A stretch of DNA of 64,000 nucleotides from Debaryomyces hansenii CBS767 (GCF_000006445.2 NC_006049.2:620001-684000); one strand, 5' to 3'. Positions 50,472-61,577 are shown, counted from the first letter of the stretch. Numbers and translations: made by a program. The notes: generated from the letters alone by a model not told the origin.

Positions 50472-51128
50472 CTACTTAAAATTTGGAATTGTAGAATTGA
50501 TCAATTGTATACGAGCCGAAGGTACTACACAGAAATCTTTACCACTGAGAGCACCAGAAGCTAGTAAGTCTGGGATTAATTCGGCTGTAAATTGCACAAG
50601 GCCCTCTCTTGTTTCCGGGTCGGTGAAAAGGTCGTTAATAACGTCGACAGCTAAGCCTGAATCTTTTAAGGCGACAAATATTTCTTCCCATGGGATTACA
50701 TCCGCTTCGAGTAGTTCGATTAGAATATCGATGATCGCTGGACGCACGTCGCAATCGGTCAAAGACATTTTAACAATCGAGTTCACAAGCCCTGATTTCT
50801 TTAATGCGACAAAGACTTTCACTAACAAATCTTCAACAAAATCTCTTTTTGCAAGCCCCATTTCCTCACTGTCTTGGATTTGATCGATCTTACTAATCAT
50901 TCCCAAAACATCTTTTAATACGTTGACTAACGAAAATGCTTTCTTTCCTTTGCTGAGTAAATCTGTAAGTCCAGTAGCAGCAACTTTTTCGATGTCCAAT
51001 GCATCGGCACCACTCATATTGAGATCCAATTCCTTAAATAAGTTGACTTCCTTGTGGGTGTCTACCGGAATGCTTGCTGCACAGCAAGCAGTAATTAAGG
51101 TCGTTAATGTAATGAAGTGTAATTTCAT
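50472..51128 (-). CDS. Small secreted protein with Kex2 site, Op4-like
   Basis: Predicted 218-residue secreted protein. Signal peptide MKLHFITLTTLITACCAASI; a Lys-Arg site (residues 94-95, GLAKRDF) suits Kex2 cleavage. The mature part has two related helical units, VFVALKKSGLVNSIV and IFVALKDSGLAVDVI, each followed by a Leu/Ile-rich stretch, and one NST glycosylation site near the end. It reminds me of Candida opaque-phase secreted proteins (Op4 and relatives), but that is from memory and weak. No GPI tail. It is convergent with the CCW12-like gene, only 61 bp apart. Confidence 0.75.
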   Translation of the reverse strand: MKLHFITLTTLITACCAASIPVDTHKEVNLFKELDLNMSGADALDIEKVAATGLTDLLSKGKKAFSLVNVLKDVLGMISKIDQIQDSEEMGLAKRDFVEDLLVKVFVALKKSGLVNSIVKMSLTDCDVRPAIIDILIELLEADVIPWEEIFVALKDSGLAVDVINDLFTDPETREGLVQFTAELIPDLLASGALSGKDFCVVPSARIQLINSTIPNFK

Positions 51129-51717
51129 TTTTTCTTTAGTAATTGATACTATATATTATCAGAATTAATTATCTTAACCTATTTATATTCTTTTTGTTAA
51201 ACATAACAATAAGTATCCTACATTGGAAACGTAATATTCAGTATTAGCCATTATAACTGTTTACTATCTTGGTGAATATGTACTATAACAACTCATTTTG
51301 GAAATCTTTTGGGGAAGTTTTTGTCTAGACTCAGCATTATAATCTTCTAAGTTTTGATTATTTATGCTTTTTATCAAAATATTTGAGAAAGTTACGAAAT
51401 TAAGGTTATTTTAAGCAAACTTTGAAACATCAACACAACGGATGAGTTACATTAAACGGTCTAAGTATATCGTCATTATAGAGAGTACTTGATATCGTAA
51501 ATTATGACTGCAAAATTGGTGGTTTCATTGCTACCCATTAGTTTTGTGTAATGTGAGTAGAAGAAAAGCTCGTAGGAGATACTGTCAAATTGACGTCTTA
51601 TATTTTTTTGCAGTTGTTTGCAAGGTGGGACAGGATTACAACATGTTATGTTTATCATGATTAAGGTTAAATAATTAACAATAAATATATTATATACAAA
51701 TTTATAGTAAAACTAAT
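51129..51717. other. Promoter of the secreted-protein gene and CCC2 3' region
   Basis: About 590 bp of AT-rich sequence. A 60-codon minus-strand frame (51476-51658) has no features. No RNA gene or repeat identified. Confidence 0.4.
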
Positions 51718-54700
51718 CTATGCTGTAGGAAGCATCTCATACGTATTGCTATTCGATGGACGGTTTCTTTTAAGTTTGCTTAAAATTCTCAGGAACCGAC
51801 TTTTATTACCAGTTCTTTTAGTTCTATTAAATTCTTCTATAGTAGAATCTTTCAAGCTGAACCCCGTTCCTATTTCGTTTTCAACGTCAGATTTGAATTG
51901 CGAATCATGATCTATAACTTTCGGAGCCTTCCAGTTTTTTAATAATAACGAACTAATAACCACACTAACAGAACTCAATGCCATGGCAGCGGCAGCGGCA
52001 GCAGGCGGTAACATAATATTTAATGGCAAGAAACATCCCATCGCAAATGGTAACATAATAATGTTGTAGATAGCAGCCCACAAGAAATTCATTTTAATTC
52101 TCGTAAATGTTGCATGAGAAATATCTAACGCTATTGGGACTCCAAATAAGTGAGACCGTTGACCTTGGCCATTGCCAATCAAAACAATATCCGCTGACTC
52201 AATAGCTATATCGGTTCCCGAACTGATTGCCATACCAATGTCCGCCTGGGCTAGAGCTGGCGCATCATTAATACCATCTCCAATGAATGCAATACCTACA
52301 TTACCATCACCGCCAAATTTTCTCTTCAAATCAACTATTACTTTGTCCTTATGGATTGGTAAAACCTCACTAAAAATATTACAAGCAGGTATTCCTAATT
52401 GCTTGCCTACTTTCATGGCTGCACCCTTTTGATCACCAGTAATTATACCGACCTTATAATTCTTTTCGAATTGTAAATAATCAATAACATCTCTGGTATG
52501 TGGATCTAATGTATCACTCAATTCCACATACCCACTATAATTGTTATTAATAATCACATGTGCTAGAGTATTTGTAGAGTTATCTAAGTTGCCTGACAAA
52601 TGTTCGTTTAAGATCGGCTTTAAATCAGTAAATTCTCTTTCGATCATTCGGTTATTACCAATATAAACCGTGAAGCTGTTGTTCTGCAAATTTGGTAGTT
52701 GTATAGTTGCTCTAATACCCAACCCAGTTAAAACTTTAAAGTCATGAATGGTCGTATTAAATGCATCCCCTTCAAAAGTTAGATTCAATTTCTCTTTAGC
52801 AGCTTTTACAATACCTTTTCCTACTGGATGTTCTGAATTGGCTTCAACTGATCCTACTAAATTCCACCAATCAGACAAGCTAAGTGGTCCATTCAATATT
52901 TGTTTGCTGTTACTGATACTCATATCACCTGTTGTTAAAGTACCTGTTTTGTCAAAAAGTATAATATTAATCTCGTTTGCTTTTTCCAATACATCGCCAC
53001 CTTTGATCAAAACGCCATTTGTTGCTCCTACCCCTGTGCCGACCATAACAGCAGTCGGTGCAGCTAAGCCTAATGCACAGGGACATGCAACTACGACAAC
53101 AGAAATTCCTAGTTTCAAACAAACGAAAAATTTTCCATTCATGTCCGTTTGGAAAATATTTGGTAAGGTTGTACTTTCATTATGAATGACATAACAAATA
53201 ATTAACCAAAATGAAAAGGTAATGGTCGCCAAGACGAGAACAGTAGGAACGAATCTAGCTGCAATATAATCAGCAAATCTCTGGACCGGAGCCTTATTAA
53301 CTTGCGATTCCTTTACTAAGTTAATAATTTGTTGCAATTGTGACTTCTTACCAGTTCTCAACACCCTGATATGGATCAAGTCAGGCCCATTAATGGAGCC
53401 TCCAATAACATGATCACCTTTACTTTTAATTACAGGTAACGATTCTCCAGTTATAATAGACTCATCAATTTCAGTCTCCCCTAAAACAATAATACCATCC
53501 GCCGGAACTTTTGCACCTGGCAAGACAATAGCTATATCATTTTCTTCGATTAAATCAATAGCAATATTTCTAGTTGGTAAATCAATAATAGCATTGGAAG
53601 TTGATTTATCGCCAGATTCGGCATTTTGTGATTTGAGGAACTCTTCATACTTATCAACATCAATAACGATTGTACAGTTAGTTGGGGTTAACGACAATAG
53701 TTTTGACAATGCTGTCGAGGTAGACCCTTTGGCTTTATTTTCTAACCATTTCCCAAAAGAAATAAATGTAAACAACATACAAGCGGTCTCAAACAAAAGC
53801 TTTGGTGGTTTATTTGTTTGCCCAGACCAAACACTCAAGACAATTGAAAATATTGAGAAAATAAACGAGACCAGAGTGGAAATGCAGACCAAGACGTCCA
53901 TTGTAGCATTTTTACCTCTATTTTTAATAAATTGAATAAATTTTTTATTAAATACAGCGCCCAGGTGAAATTGGACGTGACTTGTCAAAGCAAATTGTAT
54001 AATTGATATGAGGTATAAGCCTGGAAAAATCATTAGCTTACGCCATATTTCTAAGTTCTGAGTGTAGCCAAGTAATATCACCGGAAGCCCAAATATTAAA
54101 CAATGAGTTAAATTGGTTTTCCAATATTGAATATCTTTAACCCTCGATAACAATCGTAATTGCGATGCAGACGATTGGTCAACGGAATTAACAACGATAA
54201 ATTCAATTTCATCCGTTAGGTTGTTTAAAGCATCAACTAATTGTCGTATTCCAAGTGACGATGAATTATAAACAACAGATAATTCATCTATAAAGTTGTC
54301 ATTGTCTTCATAAATTTCTTGGTTGTCGCGAGATCTTATAGCTTGGATTGCTGAAGTATTGGCGTCCGACATTATTGGACCATTTGCATTATTATTGGAA
54401 CTATTTTTGAATGCCAATTGGAAGTCAGTAACAGCAGGATAATTCGCTAAAAGCGCTTCTATATTATATTGTAAATTGGTCAAGTCTGTATGTTCATTAA
54501 TTCCGAAAATCTGCATTGTAAGCTGTTCCTCTTCGTATTCTTCATGCTTGCCTGAAGAGAGATGTTCAATTTCTGACGATTCAATAGTACAGCCAAAACC
54601 ACAATCTTCAATAATTTCCGTTATGCCTGTGGTGGCAATGCTATCTCTATGCCTAACCACCGCTTGTTCTGTGAGTAACGAAACAGATACATCCAAGATA

Positions 54701-55275
54701 TGTTCATTGTTTTCCAAAGCGCTGGTGATTGATGCGCTACAAGCACCGCAAGTCATGCCCGAAATAGAAAGGGTTGTGACAATTACGTGGTTCTTTTCTG
54801 ACCCGTTACCAACTGGCATCGTAGAAGCAACCTGCACATCAAATCCACAATTTTCTATAGTGTCTTTGATAGTAGTATCGCTAACTCCCGAATGCCTAAT
54901 AGATCCATCACCGGTCATCAATGATACCGATACTTCCTCAACACCTTCCAATTTCTCTACTGCCTCAGTGATTGACGCAGAGCACGATCCACAAGTCATA
55001 CCCTGAATAGACACTTTCGTTAAGAACATCAATTCTCCGGAACCAGTGGAATGATTGTTCTTAGTTAATACCGCATCAAACCCACAATCCTCTATAGCTT
55101 CTTTCAACTCTGAACTAGTTATTTTTGCTTCATCGTACGTTACTTTTGCTTCTTCTGTTATCAATGATACGGATGCATTCTCCACCCCGTTCTTGCTTGT
55201 CAACGCTTCTGTTACTGAAGCTGTACATGCGCCACACGTCATACCTGACACATTGAATAATGCAATCGAACTCAT
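51718..55275 (-). CDS. CCC2: Copper-transporting P1B-type ATPase with three metal-binding domains
   Basis: Predicted 1185-residue Cu+ pump (S. cerevisiae Ccc2 1004), which loads copper into Golgi for multicopper oxidases. Three N-terminal HMA domains carry GMTCGAC (about residue 11), GMTCGSC (92) and GMTCGAC (173); S. cerevisiae Ccc2 has two. Then come eight expected membrane spans, the TGES actuator (DESIITGESLPV), the intramembrane CPC (ACPCALGLAAPTA, about 728), DKTGTLT (about 774), the nucleotide-site SEHPVGKG and GDGINDAP. Candida has a second related pump (CRP1, plasma-membrane efflux); QLRLLSRVKDIQYWK resembles Ccc2 more, but the split is not certain. Confidence 0.9.
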   Translation of the reverse strand: MSSIALFNVSGMTCGACTASVTEALTSKNGVENASVSLITEEAKVTYDEAKITSSELKEAIEDCGFDAVLTKNNHSTGSGELMFLTKVSIQGMTCGSCSASITEAVEKLEGVEEVSVSLMTGDGSIRHSGVSDTTIKDTIENCGFDVQVASTMPVGNGSEKNHVIVTTLSISGMTCGACSASITSALENNEHILDVSVSLLTEQAVVRHRDSIATTGITEIIEDCGFGCTIESSEIEHLSSGKHEEYEEEQLTMQIFGINEHTDLTNLQYNIEALLANYPAVTDFQLAFKNSSNNNANGPIMSDANTSAIQAIRSRDNQEIYEDNDNFIDELSVVYNSSSLGIRQLVDALNNLTDEIEFIVVNSVDQSSASQLRLLSRVKDIQYWKTNLTHCLIFGLPVILLGYTQNLEIWRKLMIFPGLYLISIIQFALTSHVQFHLGAVFNKKFIQFIKNRGKNATMDVLVCISTLVSFIFSIFSIVLSVWSGQTNKPPKLLFETACMLFTFISFGKWLENKAKGSTSTALSKLLSLTPTNCTIVIDVDKYEEFLKSQNAESGDKSTSNAIIDLPTRNIAIDLIEENDIAIVLPGAKVPADGIIVLGETEIDESIITGESLPVIKSKGDHVIGGSINGPDLIHIRVLRTGKKSQLQQIINLVKESQVNKAPVQRFADYIAARFVPTVLVLATITFSFWLIICYVIHNESTTLPNIFQTDMNGKFFVCLKLGISVVVVACPCALGLAAPTAVMVGTGVGATNGVLIKGGDVLEKANEINIILFDKTGTLTTGDMSISNSKQILNGPLSLSDWWNLVGSVEANSEHPVGKGIVKAAKEKLNLTFEGDAFNTTIHDFKVLTGLGIRATIQLPNLQNNSFTVYIGNNRMIEREFTDLKPILNEHLSGNLDNSTNTLAHVIINNNYSGYVELSDTLDPHTRDVIDYLQFEKNYKVGIITGDQKGAAMKVGKQLGIPACNIFSEVLPIHKDKVIVDLKRKFGGDGNVGIAFIGDGINDAPALAQADIGMAISSGTDIAIESADIVLIGNGQGQRSHLFGVPIALDISHATFTRIKMNFLWAAIYNIIMLPFAMGCFLPLNIMLPPAAAAAAMALSSVSVVISSLLLKNWKAPKVIDHDSQFKSDVENEIGTGFSLKDSTIEEFNRTKRTGNKSRFLRILSKLKRNRPSNSNTYEMLPTA

Positions 55276-55483
55276 GACTTTAGCATTTATATACTATTTG
55301 ACGTATTTTTTCAAAAATTACAAAAATGCTAACATTATATATAAAGGAAAATTTATCTTTTAGATCTATCCCGAAAGCGGTAACTGTTAGGTCCTGCATA
55401 TAGACTAGCCGTCTATTTCATATCAGGTACCTATAGAAAACAAAGTAAGCCGTACCAATTTGTATACATTGTAAACTATATAG

Positions 55484-57493
55484 CTAAATAATCCCTTCAT
55501 GACTTGAAGAGTTCTTATCTCTTTGCTGTTGAATTTTTTTCAACTTTTTATCTATCTTACCTTTGCCTGGTCCAACTCCATGAAATTTATGCGATAAGTA
55601 CTTGAAAGCCTCTTTCGTATTTAATTCTGTACCTGATTCGTCTCTATAGGACAATTTGACATCAGGGTTATAGGTAGCAAGGTTTTCATTAATGGATGGT
55701 TTATTTGGTTTCCTGGCACCTCTATGCGAATTAGTGATATTTGAGATAATATTTTTCTCTTTTAGGACCTGGTCAAGGTGCGACTCAAATATCTCTTCTC
55801 TTTCTTCCTTGGGTAAGTTCATATACGATTTATCTGCTTCTAGGTATTCCCGGAGCATCCGTGATTCGATTGAGATCTTCAATTTTAGTAGTTCTGCCTG
55901 CTTTAATGCTTCTCGTTGTTGTTTGGCCTTTTCGTATTCGTCGTCTGTTTGCTTCTGGAGAATCTGGCGCGATTGGAGGAACTTCAATGTTGACGCAAGG
56001 CCACCGTTAAAGGAGGGGGAATCCGTGTTTTCCTCGTGATTGACAGCTTCATCTTCTTTCTTGACAGAGGAAGAGTCCGAAGCTTCCATTTCAGCGGGGT
56101 TATTGTTCGCAAGTAGGTTTTCGTCATCTTCCTGTTTAATCTTCGGTTCTGATTTGATTTCTGGCTCTTCGTTTACTCCATTTGAGTTACTTTTTTCATC
56201 GCCCGTATTTTCAAGAACATTTACACTTAGTGAGTTCAAAAAGTCACTTGTATCATTATATACTATTCCTCCGTTATTTTTCTCCGCAGCAAATGAGATA
56301 TCATCACGATTCTTCTCTTCATCCCATCTTCTAAACAGTTTGACTTCTTGTGCTATTTGTTCTGGCGTCATATGCTTCCTATTTTTCTGTTTCAAATTTC
56401 TCTTCATCGAAAGGACCGAATTCAATTCGGAATCATCTGCAAGCAACTCTGCTGGATCAAGCACCTCAAGCTCAACTGGTTTAATTGACGTTATTTCTTC
56501 TTCATCTTTTGCGTCATCAGTTTTATTCCTCGAATTCTGAGTTGTCTTTTTCTTTAACTTTTTCATTTTGATGGGCTTTTTTGGTTTCGAGTAGTCACTT
56601 GCAGGCTGAAGTTCCGAAGCTTCAACATCTGAAAACAAGTTCGATATTTTAACATGTCCCTTGGACGATTCCATGTCTGTAGAGTTTTCTTCTCCTGCAT
56701 GGTCTTTGGTCGATAATTTAATCGTCGCATCTGTTATCATCATATTATCCTCATCCTCGTCATTGTCATTGTTGTCTTCTCCCATCTGAAATCCCCTGAC
56801 GGTTCTTCCATTATTTTTCACACTTTCTGCACCGACTTTATCTTGCAACTCCTTCTTGAATCTCGCATCACGTACCAATGCCTCGTTAGTCAATTCATCT
56901 CCTTCCTCCCCTAATACGTCTATATCTTTCAAGGTAAGGATTTCGTTATTCTTCAATGTCGATAACTCCTTGGAATTATGTCCTACACGCAATCCATTCG
57001 TTTCGATGGATTCGTCCGTTTGCATCTTCTGTCTCTTGGCTGGCCCCTTTGGTTGACCCAACTTTTTCAACCAATCGTCAGTAGATCCATCTTTATCAAC
57101 CTCGGACAACAACGTCTTTCCAGTGGCCAACCTTTTCCGTGTCAGATTTCGTGCCTTAGCAGTATCTATTCTTTGCTTTATCTCATCATCTCTCTCTTTA
57201 TCTCTAATCTCTGATTGATGTCTTTGAAAATTTTTGACTTCGTTTTCTTCTCTGCTAGCAACTAAATTTTCGTCTACCGGAATTGGCTTAAGTCCTAGCG
57301 ATAACCTGAGTTTGTTGGTCTCTTCTATGGATAGTTCCTCCCCTGCTTTAGTTGGCTTTGGAACCAGCTGTGCGGTTTCCTGATGAGCTATCACTTCATT
57401 ACTTTGATTACCCGGTACAGGAATTGGCTCAAGACCTATACTCACACGTAGCTTATTGGTTTCCTCAATTGATAATGATATTTCCTCCGTCAT
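55484..57493 (-). CDS. SNU66: Tri-snRNP protein Snu66 with two HIND elements
   Basis: Predicted 669-residue splicing factor (S. cerevisiae Snu66 587; SART1 in animals) of the U4/U6.U5 tri-snRNP. The N-terminus carries two Hub1-interaction (HIND) elements, [17 protein letters not shown] (residues 8-24) and [17 protein letters not shown] (55-71). Downstream are charged helices, [17 protein letters not shown], and the C-terminal SART1 block with [28 protein letters not shown] (outline) and [11 protein letters not shown]. Much of the middle is acidic and disordered. The paired HINDs let the modifier Hub1 bind and tune splice-site use. Confidence 0.93.
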   Translation of the reverse strand: MTEEISLSIEETNKLRVSIGLEPIPVPGNQSNEVIAHQETAQLVPKPTKAGEELSIEETNKLRLSLGLKPIPVDENLVASREENEVKNFQRHQSEIRDKERDDEIKQRIDTAKARNLTRKRLATGKTLLSEVDKDGSTDDWLKKLGQPKGPAKRQKMQTDESIETNGLRVGHNSKELSTLKNNEILTLKDIDVLGEEGDELTNEALVRDARFKKELQDKVGAESVKNNGRTVRGFQMGEDNNDNDEDEDNMMITDATIKLSTKDHAGEENSTDMESSKGHVKISNLFSDVEASELQPASDYSKPKKPIKMKKLKKKTTQNSRNKTDDAKDEEEITSIKPVELEVLDPAELLADDSELNSVLSMKRNLKQKNRKHMTPEQIAQEVKLFRRWDEEKNRDDISFAAEKNNGGIVYNDTSDFLNSLSVNVLENTGDEKSNSNGVNEEPEIKSEPKIKQEDDENLLANNNPAEMEASDSSSVKKEDEAVNHEENTDSPSFNGGLASTLKFLQSRQILQKQTDDEYEKAKQQREALKQAELLKLKISIESRMLREYLEADKSYMNLPKEEREEIFESHLDQVLKEKNIISNITNSHRGARKPNKPSINENLATYNPDVKLSYRDESGTELNTKEAFKYLSHKFHGVGPGKGKIDKKLKKIQQQRDKNSSSHEGII

Positions 57494-57681
57494 GGCCTTA
57501 ATTTCTCCAATTTATAAGCTATCTAGCCTTAAAGTCATCGCTTTATCGGTGATATATCGAAGGGTCATGTGACGCGACATGGAGCTTTTGTTTACATTTA
57601 AATACATCAACACAAACGGGTCTATTGAACGTTTAGTTTCTTTGAATTCCCAGTAACTTAGACATCATTGGCACGATAGAC

Positions 57682-60600
57682 ATGGAGAATTCATCATTGC
57701 TGCTACCACAACAGCAATTGACGATCGAGAGTATTCTCGGTACGTCAGCTAAGACCCCAGACAATTTCGTAATAGAAGGAAACTTGATGGCATATACAGC
57801 AAGTGGGGGAGTGGTTGTATGCCAGTTGGATTTGCAGAATAACCGAATCATTTCCCAAAGATTCTTCTGTGCTAATTCAAATGGACAGAATAACAACAGC
57901 TCGAACCCTAGTTCGGCTAACGCATATCTAAATATGGCATATGCAGAAGCATCAAATCAAGAAGCCTCTAGCCCAACAGAAACGGTAAAAGATTCATATG
58001 GGTTTCCCATAAGCTCGGAGCCGGTGATTATCGCAGGAAATGGTATAAATGTAAACGGAGATAATAGTCCAAAAGGTTCTGATACAATTGATTTGAATTC
58101 TCCATCCAAGTTGAAGGAGAGGGTACGATCAATAAACTGCTTAAGTCTTTCTCCAAATAACAGGGTACTTGCCATAGGAGAAACAGGCTACCAGCCAAGG
58201 ATTCTTTTATTTTCTTTAGCGCCAGATCTGAATAACTCGCCAATTGCATTGATTTACGAACATTCGTTTGGTATCAATTCGATTACGTTCTCCCCAGATC
58301 TGAAATACTTTTGTTCATTAGGTCTAATTAATGATGGGTTTCTTAATGTTTGGAAACTCGGAAATAATTCAGTGCATTTGCAGGCTAGCAATAGATGCTC
58401 TTCTATAATCAACCAAGTTATTTGGCATGAGAATTTTATTATTACGTTGGGTTTAAGACTAATCAAGGTATGGAGATTTCTCCAGGATACGTCAAATGAA
58501 AATGAAAAGGTTCTACAAAAGCCATCCGTGCTAAAGGGGAAAAGTGTCCTTCTTGGTCTGTTAATCAATTCTAACTTTATATCGGGTAATATCCTAAACA
58601 GTGATGAATTGTTATTAATTGCGAATAGTAATCAATTATTGTTGTTAAAACTTACTTATGATAGCCTTAAATTAATTTGTCTCGAAACACCTAAATTTAT
58701 GTTAAAATGCTTACTCGTTGATTATGAACTAGGGAAAGTTTGGGTAGGTTCAGATGATTACACCATAAAGTCCTTAGATTTTTCGGATTTAAATGCTACA
58801 GTTAACCCTACATCTACTCAATCACCAATGAGTAAAATCAATACAATGTTCGGAACCACATCTTTAAGTCCAACTAAGAAAGAATTAAAATCGAACCTGT
58901 CAATATTGAAATTATCTAATTTTAATACAGACAACCTTGTCTATTTGTCTGATTCTGAAGAAATAATAATCTACAGCAAAAAAAATTTAAAGTCTGAGAA
59001 GAGCTTGGTTAGCTCATTAATGAATGACTTATCGGGTATTAAAGATACTTTTCTGAATGATTTATTAGTATTTTCCAAGAGTGGGTTAATAAAACAAGTG
59101 ATTGACTCTGAAACAAAGGAAGAAGACAACTTAAGGGCCGTCATTAAATTCGATTTACCCTCTAATGAACTAATTTCCAATTCATTAACAGCTGTTGATT
59201 CAAATGGAGAGCATTTGATATTGGGTGACAAATATGGGAATATATACATAACAACGAATAAAATTAACGAGCCATATGAAGTTATTTACCTGACGAAAGC
59301 CCACTCATCTACTATTAATGATATTGTGTATTTCAAAATAGGCAATACTGAATTTTTTTCAAGCATTTCCAGAGATAGAATGATTCAAGTCTTTTTTAGA
59401 CCTGACGACGAATCCTCGAGGTGGGATATACTACAAACCTTGCCCTTACACACAGGTAACTTACTTAGAGTATTATTTTATGATAGAAAGCTTTATGTTT
59501 GCTCTTCTGATAGAACAATATCTGTCCATAGGTTTGAAACCGATAGAGATGAAATTAAGATATATCAAGATAAAATAATTTCCATCAAGAATAGTCCTAT
59601 TAATATGAAAATTATCGACAATGATTTGATAATATCTACAAATGACCGAAATATGCTTATTTATAGCATTAAAGAAAATTTAGAGTATCAAAGATCAATT
59701 AAATTATTTAACGAAAAAACAAATGAATCATTATTAGTGGAAAACTTTACCATTCATAAGAACTTAATTATTGTCGCATCATCTGACAAATCAATAAGAG
59801 TTTTTAACTATATTCTGGGCAAACCATTAAGCGTTAGCTGGGGTCATCTGGATGCTATATTGAGCTTAGTATTGAAACTAAATACTAATGAATTGATTTC
59901 TATAAGTATAGATGGTTGTTTATTTAAATGGAATTTTAACGAGTCCAGCAAGAAAAAGTCAACTGGCGCTTCTAATTTAAATATTTCTCCAGATATCAAA
60001 TTCGATTCAATACCATTATACAGTAAGGTTACCAGAAAAATAATACATACACCAGCAACTTCAGGAATAAATTCCAGTTCCCCATTCAAGCCGCTGTTAG
60101 CAAGATCAAATTCTGACCATTCAAGTCTACAGGAAAATGAAACTGGTGACATCGACACTACAGTATCTCCTACACCACCTTCGAGACTTTCCAATGCAAC
60201 ATTAAAGAGATTAGAAGCAAAGAAAAAGGCTGGCGAACGAATAAGCCCTGTGAGATCCAATTCAGTGAGGTCAATACAAGCATCACCCGTTGTTAAGAAT
60301 TTAAGCAAATCAAATACATCATTACTGCCGCTTAAAAGTTCTTCTACTAGGCCCAATACATCGCCTTCTTATAAAAAAACCATAGATTTGAAGGGTTCTC
60401 CAAGAAAACCTTTGAGCTCAACATTAATGAATACTTTAGCATCGCCCGTTAAACTTAATGGCAATAACCAGTCTGAATTCATGGAAAGATCCATTGCTCA
60501 TTTGGCAATGATTAAATCGCAAATATTAAAGGAAACGATATCGAATACCAACAAAGAGATCTTAAGAAAGGAAATAAACGATATTTCTAATTTGTTAGAA

Positions 60601-60828
60601 GGCGACAATGCCCAAATTGATAAGGAAAACCAAGTGCTTAACGGATTTGTAAATTTAAAAATTGATGACAATAATAGGATGCATTACGAAGAAAAACTAT
60701 TAGAAAATTATAGTGATAAACTAGTACAAATATTTCAAGATAAGATGAAAGACAAGGGCCTTAATGATAAAAACGGCATTTTTACTAACCTTTATTCATC
60801 TAAGAATTATAATAATGACGTTGATTGA
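57682..60828 (+). CDS. WD40 protein related to WDR62/MABP1
   Basis: Predicted 1048-residue protein. The N-terminal two thirds (about residues 20-760) form degenerate WD40 repeats: SINCLSLSPNNRVLAIGETG, INSITFSPDLKYFCSLG...NVWKLG, INDIVYFKIGNTEFFSSISRDR, and GHLDAILSLVLKLNTNELISISIDGCLFKWNF (outline). The HxxGINSITFSPDLKYFCSLG arrangement resembles WDR62/MAPKBP1 proteins of animals and fungi. Residues 770-950 are Ser/Pro-rich with several S-P sites. The C-terminus (about 960-1048) is a long charged helix that could dimerise. I know no S. cerevisiae orthologue by name and assign no function. Confidence 0.75.
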   Translation: MENSSLLLPQQQLTIESILGTSAKTPDNFVIEGNLMAYTASGGVVVCQLDLQNNRIISQRFFCANSNGQNNNSSNPSSANAYLNMAYAEASNQEASSPTETVKDSYGFPISSEPVIIAGNGINVNGDNSPKGSDTIDLNSPSKLKERVRSINCLSLSPNNRVLAIGETGYQPRILLFSLAPDLNNSPIALIYEHSFGINSITFSPDLKYFCSLGLINDGFLNVWKLGNNSVHLQASNRCSSIINQVIWHENFIITLGLRLIKVWRFLQDTSNENEKVLQKPSVLKGKSVLLGLLINSNFISGNILNSDELLLIANSNQLLLLKLTYDSLKLICLETPKFMLKCLLVDYELGKVWVGSDDYTIKSLDFSDLNATVNPTSTQSPMSKINTMFGTTSLSPTKKELKSNLSILKLSNFNTDNLVYLSDSEEIIIYSKKNLKSEKSLVSSLMNDLSGIKDTFLNDLLVFSKSGLIKQVIDSETKEEDNLRAVIKFDLPSNELISNSLTAVDSNGEHLILGDKYGNIYITTNKINEPYEVIYLTKAHSSTINDIVYFKIGNTEFFSSISRDRMIQVFFRPDDESSRWDILQTLPLHTGNLLRVLFYDRKLYVCSSDRTISVHRFETDRDEIKIYQDKIISIKNSPINMKIIDNDLIISTNDRNMLIYSIKENLEYQRSIKLFNEKTNESLLVENFTIHKNLIIVASSDKSIRVFNYILGKPLSVSWGHLDAILSLVLKLNTNELISISIDGCLFKWNFNESSKKKSTGASNLNISPDIKFDSIPLYSKVTRKIIHTPATSGINSSSPFKPLLARSNSDHSSLQENETGDIDTTVSPTPPSRLSNATLKRLEAKKKAGERISPVRSNSVRSIQASPVVKNLSKSNTSLLPLKSSSTRPNTSPSYKKTIDLKGSPRKPLSSTLMNTLASPVKLNGNNQSEFMERSIAHLAMIKSQILKETISNTNKEILRKEINDISNLLEGDNAQIDKENQVLNGFVNLKIDDNNRMHYEEKLLENYSDKLVQIFQDKMKDKGLNDKNGIFTNLYSSKNYNNDVD

Positions 60829-60869
60829 TGCTTAACTATGTACATATATATTAGACAGAATGAACTTGA

Positions 60870-61433
60870 TTATTTTTGATCATCTGCACGTTTTGCCGTA
60901 GGATTGATTGTAGCTGCTTGTATTGGGCTTGAATCAGACTTAGATTCTGCGTCTGCCTTTGCCCATGGGTCCTCTTGTTGTTCAGGTTTATGTTTATTTT
61001 GAAACTCTTGATTCTCCTTTTCTACTTTTGCCAACTCTTCGGCCAATTTCATTTTATGCTCTTCTTCCAATCTTGCCTTTTCAAAGTGCCATTTCTCATC
61101 TGCTTGTTGTGCCAAAATTTTCATTTTATGTTGTCTAAGCTGATCATTGGTTAATTCTTCTAAAGTTGGTGCTTTTTGTCTTGTTCTTCTTAACCACTGC
61201 AACCATTGAGGTGGTATAGTACCAAAATAATCTGCTTTGAAAAGATGATGTTTGTAAGGCTCTGATTTCCTTCGAAGTCTTTGCATATTACCATCAACTG
61301 TGAATTCCCAATAAGTATTTCCATGTAAATCGTAACCAATAAAAAAATTCTTACGAAAGGGAATATCTCGACGAGCTTTCCATTGATGAACCAACCTTTG
61401 CAAAGGCGTATACTTGTTTTTTAAAGGATCCAT
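60870..61433 (-). CDS. Complex I assembly factor, NDUFAF2/B17.2L type
   Basis: Predicted 187-residue mitochondrial protein of the NDUFA12/NDUFAF2 family. The domain runs from about residue 14 to 85: KARRDIPFRKNFFIGYDLHGNTYWEF, then LRRKSEPY and IPPQWLQWLRRTRQKAPTLEEL, which matches the IPxEWxxWIRRTRxxPPTxEE signature. A long charged C-terminal helix and an acidic tail favour assembly factor NDUFAF2 over the structural subunit NDUFA12. Together with the CIA30 gene at 8.3 kb it indicates a proton-pumping complex I. Saccharomyces lacks it. Confidence 0.85.
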   Translation of the reverse strand: MDPLKNKYTPLQRLVHQWKARRDIPFRKNFFIGYDLHGNTYWEFTVDGNMQRLRRKSEPYKHHLFKADYFGTIPPQWLQWLRRTRQKAPTLEELTNDQLRQHKMKILAQQADEKWHFEKARLEEEHKMKLAEELAKVEKENQEFQNKHKPEQQEDPWAKADAESKSDSSPIQAATINPTAKRADDQK

Positions 61434-61577
61434 TATATCTTATTGTAAGTAGCAATATATAGATCCACTTTACAGAAATTTTGTACTAATCATGGTGACA
61501 CAAAAATTAAGAATTTTTATATTGCACAGATAAAGGAACATCTATTATATTGGAAATACGATACACAATACAGTGCA

